Below, one piece after another: positions 61,042 to 64,000 of a stretch of DNA of 64,000 nucleotides. Source of the stretch: Strigamia acuminata (lineage: Eukaryota; Arthropoda; Chilopoda; Geophilomorpha; Linotaeniidae); the NCBI GenBank assembly GCA_949358305.1, contig OX442324.1, positions 2,655,501 through 2,719,500 on the forward strand, in the 5' to 3' direction. Numbering within the stretch: the first letter of the stretch is position 1; each line of letters starts with the position of its first letter. The position numbers and the translations under genes are program-made. The notes beneath the pieces were generated by a model. That model was given only the letters and a program-made list of their open reading frames with translations. It did not search any database and was not told the origin of the DNA.

Positions 61042-62063
61042 AGGTCTTTCTTCTCTCTTGGCCCTTCGAGGAATTCCCGATTGCCTGTATGGTCAATCCA
61101 CCCCTTTACAATGTAAATTTACAAAATATGCGAAGATATGAAGCAAATTACTAATTATATGAATTATATGAATAACAAATAAATGATGTTCAATATCTTA
61201 TATCTAAATACAGTACTTTAAAGAAAAGTTTCGCCAGAGGACGCCCCCTAACATGGGCTTCCGGTCCCTGGCAAAATCAGTCCAATTTTTACTGACCAAA
61301 AGTCAGCACGTGTTTTAAAGGGATTCGAGAACCCATAATGGGGGATGTGCACGGGTCTCAGGTCGGCCACTGGCCAGGGCATGAGTTCCATGACCCCGAT
61401 TTTCAATCCCTGGTAAGTAAATGCAACTTCTTTAGTTGTGGGATGAATTTTAGACCTCCCCCCCCCCCCTCTGTAACATGGTCGTAACAAATTCCCGAAC
61501 CCCCACCCCCTAATTACGTAACAAAATTGAAATCCCCCTCCCAAATTTTCAAAAAATCATATCTGGTCACTATTTTCGAGCAAAAAAAGTGAGATTTCCT
61601 TATGGAAAGTTGAATGGAAATATAGCTGTAAATGATCGTCTTTTCACATAGTGGAAATGTGTATGGAAAGTTATATTTGGTACCAATTCAATCATCCTTT
61701 TCTGATCATTTCTCACCTCAGTAAACACTACATAAATACCAACATTTCAAAATGGAAGGTACACAGTACACACATCGCCATGGCGACCCGTATCTGTCTA
61801 CCCCTAACACACCGTTAGTATTTCTAGTCTTATTACCCAATCACCTACGTCAAGCCTAACACGCCCTTTCGATGATCTGTGATCGAAAGGCCTTGTTGGT
61901 ACGTAGCTGAATGTGTAAAATGCTATCAATTTCAGCAAATAACTCTAGCATGTTCTTACCTGCTTAATGTCTCCATTCTTGCTGGAGAATGAGAAGATTC
62001 GCCGTCAACAACTATATTAAGTTGCTCACTTGTCACCAGATCATCTTCGTCAGTACTTTCCAT
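37093..62063 (-). CDS. Met: Methoprene-tolerant-type bHLH-PAS juvenile hormone receptor, complete (589 aa)
   Basis: Ten coding exons join exactly in phase: 62063-61960, 41867-41701, 41633-41554, 41490-41401, 41329-41245, 41137-41054, 40601-40469, 40399-40293, 39803-39653 and 37861-37093. The start lies in a good context (CCATGG), and an acceptor at 62106 shows a further 5' UTR exon. Domains: bHLH (about 36-90, RNLAEKTRRDKLN and KTSILRLSAAFLR), PAS-A (about 110-200, SGKVIYVSDEIEKILGHSP) and PAS-B (about 204-335, NEYITQHSFDG, ISLLIGHMPEEV, YRLWTRTRSLVYLKSQG). PAS-B is closest to arthropod Met/Gce, which binds juvenile hormone and pairs with Taiman on E-box-like DNA in the nucleus. The Tyr and Thr of EYIT, which line the ligand pocket in Met as I recall it, are kept. 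The tail has KRSRGRPR (571-578), an AT-hook or nuclear signal. The first coding intron is about 20.1 kb. Ligand binding is inferred. Confidence 0.93.
37914..38345. mobile_element. 432-bp long-TIR element in a Met intron
   Basis: The left arm begins CTACACTCGAGTTGCACTC and the right arm, inverted, begins CTATACTCGAGTTGCACTC. The inversion extends over about 70 bp through CCCATTGGTCGAGCCAGTTTA. It lies in the intron before the last Met exon, about 50 bp from that exon. End design resembles the 398-bp family (30823, 56243). Confidence 0.85.
38852..39067. mobile_element. Inverted-end element with GGATCTAGATC motifs
   Basis: The ends TGTTCACACCAA and TTGGTGTGAACA are exact inverses. GGATCTAGATC-type palindromes occur inside and just to the right. 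It lies in a Met intron. Confidence 0.5.
39365..39400. repeat. (AAAT)n microsatellite
   Basis: Nine or so tandem AAAT units in a Met intron. Confidence 0.95.
40678..40994. mobile_element. Miniature element with GGCGTTTCTATGAACAG ends, in a Met intron
   Basis: The left end GGCGTTTCTATGAACAG is mirrored by GCTGTTTATAGAAACACC at the right. It fills most of the intron between Met exons 6 and 7 and belongs with the element at 32534-32767. Confidence 0.8.
42141..42222. mobile_element. 82-bp mariner-like hairpin element
   Basis: 29-bp ends starting TACACCTATGGTCAAAAAAA are nearly perfect inverses around a loop of about 24 nt; TA lies at both ends. It lies in the first Met intron. Confidence 0.85.
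42223..45077. other. Met intron 1, part without recognised feature
   Basis: Intronic sequence with simple AT-rich tracts. I see no nested gene. Confidence 0.4.
45078..45533. mobile_element. Miniature element with GGTTTCATTAAATGAGCGATTA ends
   Basis: The left end GTTTCATTAAATGAGCGATT is mirrored near the right border (AATCGCTCATTTAATGAAAC). It appears to sit inside a wider pair of inverted ends, GGTACGACA near 44928 and TGTCGTACC near 45755, which suggests nested insertion. Confidence 0.7.
46648..46812. mobile_element. Truncated copy of the 200-bp mariner-like element
   Basis: It starts TACAGTCATGGACAAAAAAA and follows the 36421 copy closely up to GCCACCTGGTAG, where it stops without a right end. 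Confidence 0.8.
46936..47035 (-). repeat. 5S-derived repeat, copy 2 (body only)
   Basis: The minus strand shares GCAAATGCAAGGTTGGGTCC with copy 1 and CTATGGC...ACATCTGCCACCC with copy 3 (63680). The 5S-like head is missing here. It links the other two copies into one family. Confidence 0.6.
47968..48163. mobile_element. Miniature element rich in GCGATAT motifs, copy 1
   Basis: The left end AGGCCTGTGAGATTACTCTT and right end, inverted, TAGGCCTGAGCGAATTTGCG are related. Inside are repeats of CGCAATATCGC. The segment from AGGCCTGTG to GCGAATGCGATA recurs at 59734. Confidence 0.6.
49210..49667. mobile_element. Element with GCGCGTACTTTCCC ends
   Basis: The left end GGCGCGTACTTTCCC is matched in inverted form by GGGAAAAGTACGTGCCGC at the right with a few changes. 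It lies in Met intron 1. Confidence 0.5.
50488..50970. mobile_element. Long-TIR foldback element with internal tandem repeat
   Basis: Arms of roughly 130-170 bp are inverted copies; both hold CGTGCCGTACTGATT and TATATTTTCGATTTTTTTCA. The right arm has a short insertion. The centre repeats GAAAGGAAATTAGATTTTT-like units of about 27 bp. It lies in Met intron 1. Confidence 0.8.
51044..51060 (+). promoter_or_regulatory. Candidate CTCF-like motif in Met intron 1
   Basis: CCACCAGATGGCGCCAC matches the CTCF core (CCASYAGRKGGCGC) very well. Motif match only. Confidence 0.4.
51551..51615 (+). repeat. tRNA-like SINE head
   Basis: GGATGGCGTAGTGGCGAG resembles an A box and GGCTCAATTCCC a B box, about 45 nt apart, as in tRNA-derived SINEs. 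It does not fold as a proper tRNA. Confidence 0.45.
51788..51833. repeat. Near-perfect 46-bp palindrome
   Basis: CATTTACACGAATT is followed at once by its inverse, and the outer TTTGCAC and GTGCAAA also pair, with two mismatches between. Nearby ends (GTGCATTCGAAAAGTC at 51739) resemble the AGCTGCATTCGAAAAGTC family. Confidence 0.8.
52127..52160. mobile_element. hAT-like terminus
   Basis: CAGGGGTCGGCAACCTGCGG resembles a common hAT left end. No right end was found, so it is a fragment. Confidence 0.45.
53765..54172. mobile_element. 408-bp PIF/Harbinger-like miniature element
   Basis: The ends AGGTGGAAACACAAGGGAGC and their inverse match over about 30 bp, with TAA on each side (53762-53764 and 54173-54175). 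A 3-bp TWA duplication is typical of PIF/Harbinger. It lies in Met intron 1. Confidence 0.85.
54625..54697 (-). repeat. tRNA-like SINE head
   Basis: The minus strand has GTTTAGTTGGTAGAGCACCC (A box, D-arm) and GGGTTCAACTC (B box), with a T-arm that pairs. The acceptor and anticodon stems do not pair well, so this is a tRNA-derived SINE or tRNA relic, not a working tRNA gene. Confidence 0.6.
54698..56242. other. Met intron 1, part without recognised feature
   Basis: No gene seen. A segment at 55035-55085 (GTGTTTACATTGC, AATGCGCAAAACACCC) resembles the core of the GTCGAC-rich element near 12490-12530. Confidence 0.4.
56243..56640. mobile_element. 398-bp inverted-repeat element, copy B
   Basis: Same length and near-identical sequence to 30823-31220, including CCTATTGGTTGAGCCATCTC and both ends, so it moved recently on the scale of this window. 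It lies in Met intron 1. Confidence 0.9.
57448..57640 (-). pseudogene. Possible enoyl-CoA hydratase-like fragment
   Basis: The minus strand encodes AKGLSVNAVCAKSLLPDAI followed by DLAQKLLSKQ, which resembles the GLVN...ELLPEAL.LAEKL stretch of the crotonase (enoyl-CoA hydratase/isomerase) family. No active-site region or neighbouring exon is seen, and the left side falls into a hAT-like area. The match is short and unsure. Confidence 0.25.
57950..58003 (-). mobile_element. hAT-like terminus
   Basis: The minus strand begins CAGCGGTCGGCAATAGGCGG, a typical hAT end. Its partner end was not found. Confidence 0.45.
59361..59520. mobile_element. hAT-like 160-bp element with perfect 8-bp duplication
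   Basis: The ends CAGGGCCGTCTTTAC and GTAAATGTAGGCCTG are imperfect inverses. AATAGGTG flanks both sides (59353-59360 and 59521-59528). It sits in one unit of a tandem duplication; the other unit at about 59543-59595 is uninterrupted and shows the empty site. Confidence 0.9.
59734..59985. mobile_element. GCGATAT-rich element, copy 2, with expanded tandem array
   Basis: It begins AGGCCTGTGCGATCACTCTT like the copy at 47968. From 59848 it becomes a run of ATCGCAATATCGCAAAAT-type units covering about 130 bp, longer than in the other copy. Confidence 0.75.
61000..61040. repeat. (AAT)n microsatellite
   Basis: About thirteen tandem AAT units. Confidence 0.95.
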
Positions 62064-62105
62064 GGTGATAATAGGATTATGGTACAGGTATAAACTTCAT
62101 TCGAT

Positions 62106-62117
62106 CTGCAAACATCA
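62106..62117 (-). other. Splice acceptor in the Met 5' UTR
   Basis: The minus strand reads TGATGTTTGCAG ending at 62106, then 42 nt of 5' UTR to the ATG. A non-coding first exon must lie further right, at or beyond the window edge. Confidence 0.65.
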
Positions 62118-63679
62118 AAATCAAGAATCTTAGAGCATTTTCTGTTGAAAAACAAAGACAACTAACAATTCGAATACATCATTTTTATTGTGTGTTTATT
62201 TTCTTGGAGAAACATGTGTGTAGGTGCAATGATCAATGAAGCAACTCATTGCCTAAACAAATAACATTACTTCACCTCTGGGATCAAGTATGCAGTTATG
62301 TAACAATCATGTAATAGTTCAACAGCCTCAGCCACGTCGACGACATCAATTGTTATTGTATTTTTTTAAATGGACGATCACGTCAGCATCAAATTTCTAA
62401 CTGCACTCGAAAACAACATTTTTCTTGACCGAGTGATGTCTCGATCCAACTTCCAAAATGGCGGCTTATTTCGTCTGCTTTCGTTCGCAACAAAACATGT
62501 TAAACACGCTTTTCAAATCCAACCCAATATACCGACTAATAACCCTGAAAACTATACGATTTTGAAGTAACTAAATATAAAAAGACAAATCTTTTTCGAC
62601 TTTTTTTTTTAGCGCGCTATGTTTAGGTGAAGAGCTATTCTTGTCGCCATCCCGTATGTTCCAAGAAGGAAAATAACATCTATTTCCTTCCCTTTTAATA
62701 GCCAAGTAGGTAAAACTTGTACCCACATTACACTTCCTTATCCAGGTTGCAAAATCAGATTCTAACTCTTGTTATGAAAAGCTCAGCACCTTCCACTAAG
62801 AACATCCTGGAAACCAGCTAATACAGGCGTGCAAATCTCTGGTTAGAAACAAAGCAGTCTGCATGTCCTTATAGACCCCCATAGACCTCAAACTTTAATT
62901 TGTTGCTGTATAAATTAATGATACACAAACAGTCATCGACTTATCTTTGATATCATACGTTTATATTGGTAAACAACAACAAAAACACCTTGATAAAACA
63001 AGGCAGAGCTTAAAGTGAGCCGGAACGGACCGGAACGGCATTCCGGTTCGACTTTCTCAAGTCCGTTAACGGACTTGAAAAGTAACATCTGTGTTTCCTA
63101 GTTGGCGTGATCTAGGGGTTACAAACCCTCTTAACATCGCCTCTAAATAGATTTTTTTTTACTTCGATGTTCCGGTAGCAAAAATTCAGACTTTGAGTCC
63201 TGAAGGAAGGACTCAAGTTATGGCTGCTGGGTACTAATTCAGGATAACCTGGGCATGCTGTGGTCAAGGCAAAAAAAAAAAAGAAAAAAAAATTAATACA
63301 ATAATTAAAACAGAGACTGATGACCCTTTGTCATTTCCTCCCCAATCCCATTTCCATGCATGGGCTAACCATGACAATGACATTGGGGTTCCCCCTTCAA
63401 TCCGTTGCAACTTAATTTTTAATATATTTTTTTTTACTTTTAAATTCCATAAATACGAAACGAAAAGTAAATATCAAACAATCATAGAGATAATACTAGG
63501 AATGGTAGTGATTATCAACCCTTGATAACAGCAATTAATAATTTCCACCCTTTTTAGTACATAATTCATTGCAACATCAGCATCCTTTCCACATGACACA
63601 AATTCAATAATTGCTTGTCATGACAGAGAACAAAAAATATCTTTGTCCTCAAAGACTTGAATTGTAACTATTGGGCGAA
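62118..63679. other. Met upstream region, no gene seen
   Basis: No coding exon is visible. A worn member of the GGCGGC/GTCTGCTTTC family lies at about 62400-62520. A hAT-like patch (CTTAAAGTGAGCCGGAACGG) lies at 63010-63030. The Met promoter may be here, but I cannot place it. Confidence 0.4.
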
Positions 63680-63800
63680 CGGCCTACCGAAGCCGATCAA
63701 CCATTCCCACCAAACAAACAAGTTAAGCAGCATTGGGTCTGGTCAGTAATTGGATTTAAGACACCGTTCCTATGGCAAACACATCTACCACCCAGGTCTT
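63680..63800 (+). repeat. 5S rRNA-derived repeat, copy 3
   Basis: GGCCTACCGAAGCCGATC resembles the 5' end of 5S rRNA. AAGTTAAGCAGCATTGGGTC then TGGTCAGTAATTGGATTTAA match its A box, intermediate element and C box. It then passes into CTATGGC...ACATCTACCACCC shared with copy 2. It is too diverged to be a working 5S gene. Confidence 0.7.
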
Positions 63801-63885
63801 CCGCTAGATCCTCATGAAAGTCCCGCCAACACCCAGTTTCCTGCAGTACACCCACACAAAATCGTCTATTCTCGACAAGTTCATA

Positions 63886-64000
63886 CAGACGAAACTCTTT
63901 ATAACGAATCGCAATACAACGAATTATCGATACAACGAATACCTAAAAATGGCTGGTTTGGCTGGCCGGCAATAAAACACTATGTCAAAAAATTTCTATA
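63886..64000 (+). mobile_element. pogo/Tigger-like element, left end (cut by window)
   Basis: CAGACGAAACTCTTTATAAC followed by GAATCGCAATACAACGAATTA matches the left end of the element at 7262 with few changes. The rest lies outside the window. Confidence 0.8.

Noticed and set aside
37093-62063. Clock, Cycle or NCoA/Taiman identity for the bHLH-PAS gene
   Set aside because: The bHLH sequence, the EYIT...GHMPEEV PAS-B and its exon pattern fit Met/Gce best; there is no long Gln-rich or LXXLL-rich tail.
63680-63800. Working 5S rRNA gene
   Set aside because: The middle and 3' end are too diverged, and the sequence continues into a non-5S body shared with other repeats.

Overview
This is animal nuclear DNA, most likely from an arthropod. 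Genes are split by many small introns with GT-AG ends, coding density is very low, and DNA transposons and minisatellites fill most of the space. Three protein-coding genes can be modelled, all on the minus strand. The 42-62 kb gene is a bHLH-PAS protein of the Methoprene-tolerant (Met, juvenile hormone receptor) type. Met is known from arthropods and is the main reason for that assignment; I cannot name a species.

Layout. 1-2.2 kb: 5' two thirds of a ClC-3/4/5-type chloride/proton exchanger, running off the left edge. 2.2-10.5 kb: intergenic DNA with hAT-like and pogo-like elements, a decayed LTR retrotransposon, and a terminal-repeat element that holds one nicotinic-receptor exon. 10.5-16.6 kb: a large ~24-bp minisatellite whose repeats switch strand at about 11.6 kb and which is broken by two inserted elements. 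16.8-17.6 kb: a solo LTR. 17.8-22.1 kb: a second, complete ClC gene (16 coding exons, 775 aa). 22-37 kb: no intact gene, but many small transposons, a 21-bp minisatellite and some decayed coding-like pieces. 37.1-62.1 kb: Met (10 coding exons, 589 aa), with about 20 kb in one intron. 62.1-64 kb: upstream sequence, a 5S rRNA-derived repeat and the start of another pogo-like element.

The two ClC genes lie head to tail and are diverged paralogs. The left copy keeps the standard GSGIPE filter. The right copy reads GGGIPE and GLYIP, while keeping both glutamates needed for Cl-/H+ exchange. The two genes also differ in intron positions. Met joins exactly in frame across all ten coding exons and gives bHLH, PAS-A, PAS-B and a C-terminal tail with an AT-hook-like motif. 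Much of the other DNA belongs to recurring small-element families, several with clear target-site duplications, and a 5S rRNA-derived SINE-like family occurs three times.
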